Positions 10,418 to 18,636 of a stretch of 39,137 nucleotides of DNA are shown here, one piece after another (position 1 is the stretch's first letter; the number at the start of each line of letters is the position of its first letter). The notes beneath the pieces are model-generated. The model saw nothing but the letters and a program-made list of their open reading frames with translations, searched no databases and was not told where the DNA came from. A program made the position numbers and the translations under genes. The DNA is from Marinilabilia sp. (GTDB lineage Bacteria > Bacteroidota > Bacteroidia > Bacteroidales > Marinilabiliaceae), in assembly GCF_016278715.1 (NCBI RefSeq), contig NZ_JADQBH010000138.1, positions 1-39,137 of the forward strand. Reading direction: 5' to 3'.

Positions 10418-11110
10418 ATGGCACAGAAAATTGCAGTTATAGGCATGGGCCAGTTTGGTATGGCCATAGCAAAATCACTAACCAAAAAGGGAGCTGAAGT
10501 TTTGGTAATTGATCGCAATGAGCATATTATTGAAGAAATGGGCAACCGGGTGGCCCTGGCTGTGGCGATGGATGCTACCGACAAAAAGACCCTCCTCTCT
10601 CAGGGCATTCTCGATTTCGATGCTGTGGTGGTTGCCATTGGAGAAGATTTTGAACAATTGCTGCTCTGCACAACCCTTTTAATGGATATCGGAGTAAAAA
10701 GAATAATGGCACGTGCCAGGGGGAAAAATCAACGCGTTATTCTGGAGAAAATCGGAGTTGAAGAAATTCTTTCTCCTGAGGACGAGGTAGGAATCAACGT
10801 GGCCGAAAGATTGATGAATCCCTCCATTGTTTCGTATCTTGACCTTCCGGATGAGTTTTGTATTATGGAAGTTGCTGCCCCGCCCGATGTTATTGGTCGC
10901 TCTCTTATCGACATCGACCTCAGACGACGCTATCACCTGAATCTTATTACAATGAAACGCGGCGTAGATGTTGAGAAAAACGGAGAAATTGTCTGGGAGC
11001 AGCATATTTATGGAATTCCCAAAGGGGAAAGTCTCATTCGGGAGAATGATTCTCTAATTCTTTTTGGAAAACGCAGCCATGTTGAACGGTTTATTGAAAT
11101 CAATCAATAA
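10418..11110 (+). CDS. trkA: TrkA/KtrA-family potassium uptake regulatory subunit
   Basis: This is a 230-residue cytoplasmic gating subunit of the K+ uptake system. An RCK_N Rossmann domain starts at once with IAVIGMGQFG (G9-x-G11-x-x-G14) and the acidic residue of VLVIDRNEH, which binds NAD(H)/ATP-type nucleotides. An RCK_C domain follows from about residue 140 (EFCIMEVAAPPDVIGRSL). The single RCK_N/RCK_C pair makes it KtrA-like rather than the duplicated E. coli TrkA. Its TAA stop is followed directly by the ATG of trkH with no gap, so the two are translationally linked and very likely form one complex. A TACTTTCG box (one mismatch to TAnnTTTG) about 30 nt upstream may be its own promoter. 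Confidence 0.95.
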   Translation: MAQKIAVIGMGQFGMAIAKSLTKKGAEVLVIDRNEHIIEEMGNRVALAVAMDATDKKTLLSQGILDFDAVVVAIGEDFEQLLLCTTLLMDIGVKRIMARARGKNQRVILEKIGVEEILSPEDEVGINVAERLMNPSIVSYLDLPDEFCIMEVAAPPDVIGRSLIDIDLRRRYHLNLITMKRGVDVEKNGEIVWEQHIYGIPKGESLIRENDSLILFGKRSHVERFIEINQ

Positions 11111-12913
11111 ATGGGAGAGTTAAGAAATACCCGGGAACGCATTAATGTTTTTCTTTTCGACATCAGAGAACGGTTTTTCCGGGTCATGAATATTTTATCG
11201 GTGGTGGCTGCACTGACAGGAGTTTTTTTTATTATCCGTTTTTTTGGTTTTTCACCGAACGAGGAAACCACGGAGAATCTAATATTTCAGCTGCATAGAG
11301 TATTGGATTTTTTTCTGTTACAGTTCTTGCTCCGGGTATTTTTTGATTTTAATCCGAGAGAATTTCTGCGCAAGAATCTGTGGGAAAGCATTATTATGCT
11401 CTCCATCCTGAGTGAATCAATAATATATTTTATTTTCGGAAAAGCCTGGATATTTCAGCTAACTCAACTGGCAGGGATGTCTTCTCATGGTTATTTTCTG
11501 GTGGTTCAGGGAATTTTTTGGATTGTAGTCCTACGGGAAACAGGACGTGCATCCATTAACATGAGTCATTTACACATCAGTCCCGGAGCCCTTCTTGCAC
11601 TCTCTTTTATTATTCTGATACTGATTGGTACAGTGCTGCTTAAGATGCCTGAAATGACGTATACCTCCATATCCTGGGTTGATGCTTTATTTACGTCTAC
11701 CAGTGCGAGTTGCGTTACCGGATTGATTGTGAAGGATACAGCAGAATTCTTTACATTCAGAGGACAACTGATTATTATGATGCTTTTTCAGCTTGGTGGG
11801 CTCAATATGCTGACCATTGCCACTTTTATTGGTTCTTTTTATCGAAAAAGCGGAAGTTTATATACATCCAGTTTACTAAAGGATGTAATGGATACTGACC
11901 ATATTGGAAGTTTGACCGGGATTCTGCGAAAAGTTATTTTTTACAGTTTGAGTTTTGAGATAACCGGTGTCATTTTATTATACTTTTTGTGGGGAAATCA
12001 ATACGAATTTCAAGGCCCCTTTGAACGACTTTTTTATTCCGTCTTTCATTCTGTTTCGGCTTTTAATAACGCAGGCTTTTCACTTTTTACAAATGGATTA
12101 TTTGAGGCTCCGGTGCGGTTCCAGTATGGAGCGCAGATTGTGATAATGGTGTTAATTGTTGTGGGAGGACTTGGGTTTATTGTGCTACAAGACGTTTTCG
12201 CAAAACCGCCTTATCAACAGATTCAAAAAGAATATTGGAGGAAACTGATGGTCAATTCAAGGGTAGTGCTGACCATTACCTTTTGGATGCTTGTCTCGGG
12301 TGCAGCTCTGTTTTTCATTTTTGAGTACAACAACACGCTGAAAGACCATTCGCTTGTTGGAAAAATTGTGGCTTCCTTTTTTCAATCCGCTACCACCCGC
12401 ACCGCCGGGTTTAATACAGTAGATACCTCCTTACTCACAACTCCCACCTTATTATTATTCATGCTTTTCATGTTTGTGGGAGCCAGTCCCGGATCAACCG
12501 GTGGCGGTATAAAAACCACTACCTTTGCAGTAGCCCTGAAAGCTGCATGGGCCAATATCAGAGGGAGAGAGCATGTGGAAGTCTTTAAACGAAATATTCG
12601 CTGGGCCTCGGTAAATAAGACTTATGCAATCATCGCTGTGGCCCTTTCTTTTTTGTTTCTATTTACCATTCTTTTATCATTAACCAACCCCCAATTTTCC
12701 TTACGCGAAATTCTTTTCGAACAGATTTCTGCAATGGGCACTGTTGGCCTATCGCTGGGAATTACAGGGCAGCTTTCCATGTCCGGAAAAATTATTCTGG
12801 TGATCTCTATGTTTATTGGCAGGATTGGTTCTTTAACGATGGTGGTTATTTTTAGTCGTCGCATCATTTCCGGTTCCTACAGGTATCCCAATGCACGATT
12901 AATGATAGGATAA
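11111..12913 (+). CDS. trkH: TrkH/KtrB-family potassium transporter with extra N-terminal membrane domain
   Basis: A 600-residue membrane protein. The four P-loops of the SKT superfamily are visible: TSASCVTGL, SVSAFNNAGFS, TTRTAGFNTVD and SAMGTVGLSLG, each with the conserved filter Gly. The motif GASPGSTGGGIKTTT identifies TrkH/KtrB. The protein is about 150 residues longer than classical KtrB. The extra part is N-terminal (about residues 1-155) and predicts some four hydrophobic helices, including FLLQFLLRVFFDFNPREFL followed by a Trp-Glu segment. This loosely recalls the S2-S3 region of voltage-sensor-like domains. It transports K+, probably coupled to Na+ or H+, with TrkA as gating partner. 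It starts on the base after the trkA stop. Confidence 0.95.
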   Translation: MGELRNTRERINVFLFDIRERFFRVMNILSVVAALTGVFFIIRFFGFSPNEETTENLIFQLHRVLDFFLLQFLLRVFFDFNPREFLRKNLWESIIMLSILSESIIYFIFGKAWIFQLTQLAGMSSHGYFLVVQGIFWIVVLRETGRASINMSHLHISPGALLALSFIILILIGTVLLKMPEMTYTSISWVDALFTSTSASCVTGLIVKDTAEFFTFRGQLIIMMLFQLGGLNMLTIATFIGSFYRKSGSLYTSSLLKDVMDTDHIGSLTGILRKVIFYSLSFEITGVILLYFLWGNQYEFQGPFERLFYSVFHSVSAFNNAGFSLFTNGLFEAPVRFQYGAQIVIMVLIVVGGLGFIVLQDVFAKPPYQQIQKEYWRKLMVNSRVVLTITFWMLVSGAALFFIFEYNNTLKDHSLVGKIVASFFQSATTRTAGFNTVDTSLLTTPTLLLFMLFMFVGASPGSTGGGIKTTTFAVALKAAWANIRGREHVEVFKRNIRWASVNKTYAIIAVALSFLFLFTILLSLTNPQFSLREILFEQISAMGTVGLSLGITGQLSMSGKIILVISMFIGRIGSLTMVVIFSRRIISGSYRYPNARLMIG

Positions 12914-12945
12914 TTATTAATGAATTTGGAAGAAATCTTTTAACA

Positions 12946-13524
12946 ATGGCTGATATGAATTTCAAACGTTGCGAATGGGTCGGAAATGACCCGCTCTATG
13001 TTAAGTATCATGATGAAGAGTGGGGCAGACCGGTTTTTGACGATGAGACTCTTTTTGAATTCCTGATATTGGAAGGTTTCCAGGCCGGATTGAGCTGGAT
13101 TACGATTCTGCGAAAACGTGAAAATTTCAGAAAGGCATTCGACAATTTTGACTTTCATAAAATTGCCGGTTATACAGATGATGACTTTCAACGACTCATC
13201 CAAAACGATGGAATTATTCGTAACCGACTAAAGATAAAGGCCGCGGTCACCAACGCACAGGCTTTTCTTAGAGTGCGCGAAGAGTTTGGTTCTTTTAGCC
13301 GCTTCATTTGGGGGTTTGTGAACGGAAGCCCCATTGTGAATCATTTTGAAAGTCTCAAAGATATTCCGGCATCAACACCACTTTCCGATAAAATTAGTAA
13401 AGACCTCAAAAAACGAGGGTTTAAATTTGTTGGAAGTACCATTGTGTATGCACACATGCAGGCAACCGGTATGGTTAATGACCATGTGGTGGGGTGTGCA
13501 ATTAGGGAAATGAGCATGGGGTAG
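12946..13524 (+). CDS. tag: DNA-3-methyladenine glycosylase I
   Basis: This base-excision-repair enzyme removes 3-methyladenine from alkylated DNA. The 192-residue length equals E. coli Tag. The zinc ligands of the family are present at Cys9, His22, His180 and Cys184 (KRCEWVGNDPLYVKYHDEEWG at the N-terminus, VNDHVVGC near the end). The conserved Glu43 in LEGFQAGLSW matches the substrate-binding Glu38 of E. coli. The ATG at 12955 would give a start closer to the E. coli protein; I kept the upstream one. It follows trkH by 32 nt and may be a passenger in that transcript. The link between alkylation repair and K+ transport is probably accidental. Confidence 0.95.
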   Translation: MADMNFKRCEWVGNDPLYVKYHDEEWGRPVFDDETLFEFLILEGFQAGLSWITILRKRENFRKAFDNFDFHKIAGYTDDDFQRLIQNDGIIRNRLKIKAAVTNAQAFLRVREEFGSFSRFIWGFVNGSPIVNHFESLKDIPASTPLSDKISKDLKKRGFKFVGSTIVYAHMQATGMVNDHVVGCAIREMSMG

Positions 13525-13676
13525 GGCATAGAGTTTTTTATAAAAGAAAGCTCTATGAACGAATGTAAGTACCGGCCATAAGAATGAAAATAGAAGACAG
13601 TTAAACGATGGAAAAAGGCTGTTATCAAATAACTCAATTTCAACCCCCAACCCAGAACACAGAGACCTAAAATTCC

Positions 13677-14450
13677 CTACCCCTCTCGTTTGGCCTCATT
13701 CCATATCTCATCCATCTCCGCAAGTGAAAGGTCTTTAAGATTAACTCCTTGTTTAATAGTTTTCTGTTCCAGATAATTAAAGCGTTTGATGAACTTTTTA
13801 TTGGTGCGTTCCAGTGCATTTTCGGGGTTTACTCCATAAAGGCGGGCGGCATTTATCAGTGAAAAAAACAGGTCGCCAAACTCATCTTCAATGGCATCCT
13901 TGTCATTCTTTATCATTTCCACCTTCAGTTCTTCTAGCTCTTCTTGTACTTTATCCCATACCTGCTCACGCTGTTCCCAGTCAAATCCCACTCCACGGGC
14001 TTTATCCTGAATGCGGTTCGCTTTTACCATCGCCGGCAGAGACATAGGCACGCCTTCCAAAACCGAGCGGTTGCCATCTTTTTCTTTTAATTTGAGGGCT
14101 TCCCAGTTTTGTTCCACTTCCCGGGCATCTTTCACCTTTGTTTCTCCGAAAATGTGGGGGTGACGGTATATGAGTTTTTCAATCAGTGAATCTATTACTT
14201 CTTTAATGGAGAATGCCTCTTTTTCTTCGCCTATTTTTGCATAAAAAACAATATGAAGCAACAAATCACCCAGCTCTTTGCGAATGGCGTCTTCAGAACC
14301 TTCAAGTATGGCATCAGCCAGTTCGTAGGTTTCTTCAATAGTGAGGGAGCGCAGTGATTCATTTGTCTGTTTGCGATCCCACGGACATTTTTCGCGCAAT
14401 TCGTCCATTACTTCAAGTAACCGGCCAAAAGCCTCTTTCTTTTCGTGCAT
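13677..14450 (-). CDS. mazG: Nucleoside triphosphate pyrophosphohydrolase MazG
   Basis: This enzyme hydrolyses NTPs to NMP + PPi and helps clean the nucleotide pool. The 257-residue protein has two MazG all-alpha domains in tandem, as in the full-length E. coli type. The N-terminal motif CPWDRKQTNESLRSLTIEE is followed by EETYELADAI and ELGDLLLHI (the E-x-x-E ... E-x-x-D metal site). The second copy appears as EELEELKVEM and DEFGDLFFSLIN. The gene is convergent with tag and divergent from the SLC13 gene. Its upstream region carries an 8/1/8 perfect palindrome that would fall in the mRNA leader. Confidence 0.95.
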   Translation of the reverse strand: MHEKKEAFGRLLEVMDELREKCPWDRKQTNESLRSLTIEETYELADAILEGSEDAIRKELGDLLLHIVFYAKIGEEKEAFSIKEVIDSLIEKLIYRHPHIFGETKVKDAREVEQNWEALKLKEKDGNRSVLEGVPMSLPAMVKANRIQDKARGVGFDWEQREQVWDKVQEELEELKVEMIKNDKDAIEDEFGDLFFSLINAARLYGVNPENALERTNKKFIKRFNYLEQKTIKQGVNLKDLSLAEMDEIWNEAKREG

Positions 14451-14475
14451 TGTTAATGTTGTTAGTATGTAAATC

Positions 14476-14492
14476 TGACCCTCAGAGGGTCA
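14476..14492. promoter_or_regulatory. 17-bp perfect palindrome in the mazG/SLC13 divergent region
   Basis: TGACCCTCAGAGGGTCA is an 8/1/8 perfect inverted repeat. It lies 26 nt before the mazG start. A TACTTTTG -7 element for mazG is readable on the minus strand at 14518-14525, so the palindrome would be transcribed as a leader hairpin or could act as an operator for a dimeric regulator. Function not known. Confidence 0.4.
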
Positions 14493-14669
14493 TGAAAGTT
14501 AAATCTGATGATTACTTCAAAAGTAGCAATTCTGCACTTTATTGAAAATTTTGAAAAGAAAATTTAAGTGTGAAAACCGGGATTGAAAGGCTTTTGGTGG
14601 TTGTTTTATTCATTTTACCAAAAATAGTTTTATCTTGCAACGCCTGAAAATTGAAGAAAACAAGACTTT

Positions 14670-16454
14670 ATGAGTGTCCCCACATTTGATGTAATACTTG
14701 TATTTCTGGTACTTGCATTTATACTGATTTCCCTATACCGGGAACTGATGGGGGCAGCATTTACCTTCTTTATTGCCATCATGGTGCTGGGAATTTTCAA
14801 AATCCTAACACCCTCCGAAATTCTGGCCGGCTTTGCCAACGAACAGATTGCAGTTATTATTATGCTGTTACTTCTTGGTGATACCATTCGACAAACCTCT
14901 GTAATTGAAGCTATCTTTGAAAAGGCCTTTCCACGATCAATGAAATTTAAGGGATTTCTTGCCCGGATGATGATTTGGGTCGGTGGATTTTCGGCTTTCC
15001 TGAACAATACACCTTTGGTTGCAGTCATGATGCCTTATGTGCATCAATGGAGCCGGCGAAACAATATTGCTCCGTCAAAATTGCTGATGCCACTTTCTTA
15101 CGCTGCCATTCTGGGGGGATGCGTAACCCTCATTGGTACCTCTACCAATCTTATTGTAAACGGTATGGTAGTGGATCAGAAAATTTTTCCGGATATGCCT
15201 TCGCTCGGAATGTTCGATTTTTTTTGGGTAGGTTTTCCCATGCTAGTGATTGGAATGGTTTATCTCTATTTTTTCTCCTATCGGTTATTGCCCGATCGAA
15301 AAAGTGTGATGGAAGAGTACTCCACCGCCGAGAGAAAATATCTGGTGGAGGCAGAAGTTCGCCGCAACAGCCGCCTGGTGGGCAAGACACTCGAAGAATC
15401 TGAAATTCGGGAAATGGACGGACTGGTATTAATTGAAATAATCCGGGGAAACAGGATTTACCAACTTTTATCAGACAATTTCAGACTTCAGGAGGGAGAT
15501 TTATTAAGGTTTGCAGGAGAAAACAAGAATGTTGTCCGTTTGCTTTCCGAAAATTGTGGATTAACACTTCCTTCGGTTGGCATGATGTCTAAATTAAAGA
15601 AAACGCAGGTTGTTGAAGTGGTGGTTTCGCACAATTCATCACTTATTACCAAAACTGTAAAAGAAGTAAATTTTCGCGGACGTTTCGATTCGGCCTTGCT
15701 GGCATTGCACCGCAACGGAGAACGTGTTGTTGGAAAAATCGATGAAGCCAAATTAAAGGCAGGCGACGTACTGATGCTTTTGGTTGGAGAAGCGTTTATC
15801 AGTCGTGCCGATAGTGAGCAGGATTTCTATCTCATCTCCAAAATACGGGAATTTAACCGTACGGAGAAATACAAAATTTATGCATTGCTGGGCGGAACAC
15901 TACTTGCAATTTTTCTGGCAGCCGTCAAGCTGGTGCCTCTGTTTATCGGATTGTTTGTTGTTCTAATTGTCATCTCAACACTCAAGATTGTGTCGCCCAA
16001 GGACATGCCCAAGAGTATTGATTACAACCTGGCCGTAATTATTGCTATGTCGCTGGCTCTGGGCACGGCTATGATAAAAACAGGCGTAGCCGATATGGTG
16101 GCCGACCTGATTATCAGTGTTTTTCTTCCATTTGGTCGGGTTACCCTTCTTTTTGGCATCTACCTGATGACAACCGTTCTTGCAGCATACATCACCAATA
16201 AAGCTGCCGTTGCCGTTATTTTTCCGATTTCTCTTACGGCAGCCAAAACACTCGGACTGGAGCCGGAACCCTTCGCGCTGGTGGTTTCGTTTGCCGCGGC
16301 TGCCAATTTTATTACCCCCATTGGCTATCAAACGAACCTGATGGTTTATGGCCCGGGAAATTACAACTTCAAGGATTTCTTTAAAATTGGGTTCCCGCTG
16401 ACTATCATTTACATGGTTGTGACCATCACTGTTCTTAGTCTGATGTATTTCTAA
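14670..16454 (+). CDS. SLC13/DASS-type anion transporter with two TrkA-C domains
   Basis: A 594-residue membrane protein of the divalent anion:sodium symporter/arsenite-permease superfamily. The two symmetry-related re-entrant loops that bind substrate and Na+ show as NNTPLVAVMMP with GTSTNLIVNG (first half), and NKAAVAVIFP with ITPIGYQTNLMVYGPGNY (second half). Between them, about residues 205-390, lie two soluble TrkA-C (RCK_C) domains, visible as VEAEVRRNSRLVGKTLEE and VEVVVSHNSSLITKTV. This domain order matches the YbiR/SAC1 group often called sulfate or dicarboxylate transporters. Substrate is undetermined: sulfate, dicarboxylates or another anion. Its stop overlaps by three bases the stop of the convergent lipoprotein gene. 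Confidence 0.9.
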   Translation: MSVPTFDVILVFLVLAFILISLYRELMGAAFTFFIAIMVLGIFKILTPSEILAGFANEQIAVIIMLLLLGDTIRQTSVIEAIFEKAFPRSMKFKGFLARMMIWVGGFSAFLNNTPLVAVMMPYVHQWSRRNNIAPSKLLMPLSYAAILGGCVTLIGTSTNLIVNGMVVDQKIFPDMPSLGMFDFFWVGFPMLVIGMVYLYFFSYRLLPDRKSVMEEYSTAERKYLVEAEVRRNSRLVGKTLEESEIREMDGLVLIEIIRGNRIYQLLSDNFRLQEGDLLRFAGENKNVVRLLSENCGLTLPSVGMMSKLKKTQVVEVVVSHNSSLITKTVKEVNFRGRFDSALLALHRNGERVVGKIDEAKLKAGDVLMLLVGEAFISRADSEQDFYLISKIREFNRTEKYKIYALLGGTLLAIFLAAVKLVPLFIGLFVVLIVISTLKIVSPKDMPKSIDYNLAVIIAMSLALGTAMIKTGVADMVADLIISVFLPFGRVTLLFGIYLMTTVLAAYITNKAAVAVIFPISLTAAKTLGLEPEPFALVVSFAAAANFITPIGYQTNLMVYGPGNYNFKDFFKIGFPLTIIYMVVTITVLSLMYF

Positions 16455-17170
16455 TAATGTCCCAGCAGACGGGCAATTTTATCAATAATCTTGCTTTGAT
16501 TGGGGTCAATGGCCAATCCTTTTGATTTGGCTGTTAATAACTCTTTCCTCAGTTCAATAAAAGCATCTGAAATATTGCTCAGCGACCGGGTTTTCTCACT
16601 TAACTGGTCCTCAAGCATGGCGATTTTTGCTTTCGATTTTTCTATGTCAGTTTTTAATAGGGTACGATCAGCCGCCAGGTTGTTGTATTTTTCTTTTACT
16701 TCTCTCAATTCCTTCTGAACATTGGTCTGACGTTCCTTGCTCATTTGCAACGAATACTGAAGGCTGGCAGTATCCTTTTTTAATAGAGCCAGCTGAGATG
16801 TCAGTTCTTCCAGTTGATTGGCCCTTTCCACACTAGTACTTTGTTGTGAGCGGTATTTGCTGCGCGCATCGGCAAGATCCTGCTTCAGATTATTTACTTC
16901 CTCTTTCAGGTTTTCCGTATTTGCAAACAGGGTAGATACTTTGTCCGATTTTAAAGCATCGCTTCGATGTAATTCCTGTTTCATGGATTCAAAATCGGCA
17001 AATGCACTTCTGAGTTGCTCTTCCAGTTCTCTGTTCTCGTCTCTTGTTTCGGTCAATCTCTTTTCCAGAAAATCTCTTTCCCCTACCATGGCTTCATATT
17101 TCTTTTTGGAAACCACACAGCCCGGGAGAACCAAGCTAATGAGAATGAATATTGAAAAAATCCGTTTCAT
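16451..17170 (-). CDS. Coiled-coil lipoprotein
   Basis: I place the start at the ATG at 17170, giving 239 residues. The longer in-frame reading up to 17242 would put 24 residues ahead of an obvious lipoprotein signal. MKRIFSIFILISLVLPGC has the lipobox LPGC with Cys18 as the lipidated residue. A second Met two codons upstream (17176) is equally possible. From about residue 20 to 210 the protein is almost entirely heptad-like, rich in Glu, Lys, Leu and Arg, so it should form one long coiled coil extending from a membrane. The start after the Cys (VVSKKKYEAM) resembles the N-terminal part of OmpA-domain lipoproteins of Bacteroidota, but no peptidoglycan-binding domain follows. A structural spacer role is a guess. 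Confidence 0.8.
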   Translation of the reverse strand: MKRIFSIFILISLVLPGCVVSKKKYEAMVGERDFLEKRLTETRDENRELEEQLRSAFADFESMKQELHRSDALKSDKVSTLFANTENLKEEVNNLKQDLADARSKYRSQQSTSVERANQLEELTSQLALLKKDTASLQYSLQMSKERQTNVQKELREVKEKYNNLAADRTLLKTDIEKSKAKIAMLEDQLSEKTRSLSNISDAFIELRKELLTAKSKGLAIDPNQSKIIDKIARLLGHY

Positions 17171-17499
17171 ACGCATAAAATTTGCATTATTAAGGTCGTA
17201 TAGAACACGCAACCCTCTTAAAAATGCCATTTTGTGACACATTAAAAAAAGTCAAGGTTCCATACTCGTTTTATAGAATTTATTTTTTTGTTTTTCCTTC
17301 TTTTTATACATTTAGGCATTGGGCCAATATAACTTAGGTATTAAACCTGGTCAATTACTCTTTGCCATTTTGGAAAATTAATTAAATCAGTAACTTTTGG
17401 CAGGATTTTCGAGTTGTAATAAAGCAAAATAAACTGATTTAAAATAGGCAACTTATTTCATAAATAACCCTTTTGTCCTTCATCAAAAATAAGAAAAGT
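17171..17499. other. Divergent intergenic region, no gene seen
   Basis: This is 329 nt of AT-rich sequence between two divergently read, exported-protein genes. It must hold both promoters, but I found no exact TAnnTTTG box with a well-spaced TTTG. A near match (TAACTTTTG, one extra T) lies at 17392-17400 for the rightward gene. Confidence 0.5.
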
Positions 17500-18636
17500 A
17501 TGCAAGTCAAAAAATATTTTATTGTGTTGTCGCTATTTTCTGCCATCACAACCTTTACAATAACTGCACAGAATCATATTCTGGAGGGCAGGGTAGTAGA
17601 TGCTTCTAATGGAAATCCGGTGGAATTTGCCAATCTTGGTGTCGTAGATTCCTTTCTTGGAGACGCTACCGACAATAACGGATTTTTTAGCTTGGTTGTT
17701 CCAAATGACGCTATCAAAAAAACGATAAGAATTTCAGCGGTGGGATATCGTCCCAAAGAATTTCAAATTTCTAAGCTGCTGGCACAAACAAAACCGGAAA
17801 TTGAACTTTTCCCTACGGTTTATGATATTGATGAAGTGGATGTGGAGGCTCCGTCAAGAGTTTTGTACGGTATGCTGAAAATGGTGGGCCGCCTGATACC
17901 GGACAACTATTATTCTGACAATTATGTGGCCAAGATCGACTATCTTGAAACAACCGAAAACGGAAAAAGAATAATGCACCTGGATTATGCTGACCATTCG
18001 GGTTATGGTATTCGTAGTCGTATCAATGCATTTGAAAACAGGGCATATCAGATAGTCAAAGGAACCCGGAACTTTCAATTTCTACCCTTTGAAAAAGGAC
18101 TCCACCGGATTGACGAACTGCTCGGGTTTGACATTATCAGGAATCCCGGAAACATTCTGGATGATGCGTTTGTGGACCGATTTGAAGTTTTTGAAGAAAG
18201 GCAATACAAACGAAATGGCCAGGATATCATTGTCATAGGATTTGAAAACTTAAATGCCTTATTCGAGTTTACCGGAGATGCCCGTATTGAAAGGGTAGAA
18301 GGGGAAATTCACGTGATAAAAGAGGATATGAGTATCCTTAAACATCATACCGTTTATCATAGCGATGGCAAATTTTTGCACGGAAGGTCTTTCATGACTG
18401 ACGAATCGCTTCAGCAATCGGTAAAACCTGTTACGCAATACACCGTTGATGTGGAATATAATGGTTCAATCGAGGGGAAAAAAGTAATTTCCAGAGTTTT
18501 TATGGAAGAGCAGAGCCCGGAAAAAAACAGTTCTTTCGAACTGCTTTTTTCCGGGTTTGATTCTGAACAAGGGCCAGAAAAACTAAATGGCAGACAATAT
18601 TATGACAATCGTTCTGTCTATTCTAAGGATTTTTAA
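17500..18636 (+). CDS. Secreted protein with N-terminal carboxypeptidase-regulatory-like domain
   Basis: The start is taken at the ATG at 17500 because it begins a good signal peptide (MQVKKYFIVLSLFSAITTF, cut near TITAQ). An upstream TTG would only add an unlikely polar extension. Residues about 30-105 form a CarboxypepD_reg-like beta-sandwich: LEGRVVDASNGNPVEFANLGV and TDNNGFFSLVV and SAVGYRPKEF. This is the domain found at the N-terminus of SusC-type transporters, but no TonB plug or barrel follows. The remaining 270 residues resemble the beta-rich region seen after this domain in many uncharacterised Bacteroidota exported proteins. Total length is 378. Probably periplasmic or outer-membrane associated. 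Its end overlaps the convergent gene by 4 bp. Confidence 0.8.
   Translation: MQVKKYFIVLSLFSAITTFTITAQNHILEGRVVDASNGNPVEFANLGVVDSFLGDATDNNGFFSLVVPNDAIKKTIRISAVGYRPKEFQISKLLAQTKPEIELFPTVYDIDEVDVEAPSRVLYGMLKMVGRLIPDNYYSDNYVAKIDYLETTENGKRIMHLDYADHSGYGIRSRINAFENRAYQIVKGTRNFQFLPFEKGLHRIDELLGFDIIRNPGNILDDAFVDRFEVFEERQYKRNGQDIIVIGFENLNALFEFTGDARIERVEGEIHVIKEDMSILKHHTVYHSDGKFLHGRSFMTDESLQQSVKPVTQYTVDVEYNGSIEGKKVISRVFMEEQSPEKNSSFELLFSGFDSEQGPEKLNGRQYYDNRSVYSKDF

Noticed and set aside
13527-13557. CATAGAG/CTCTATG hairpin between tag and mazG as a terminator
   Set aside because: The stem is only 7 bp with a 17-nt loop, and the T-run is in the loop rather than after the stem.
17171-17242. Longer N-terminus for the coiled-coil lipoprotein
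   Set aside because: It would place 24 residues before a complete lipoprotein signal peptide; the internal ATG fits far better.
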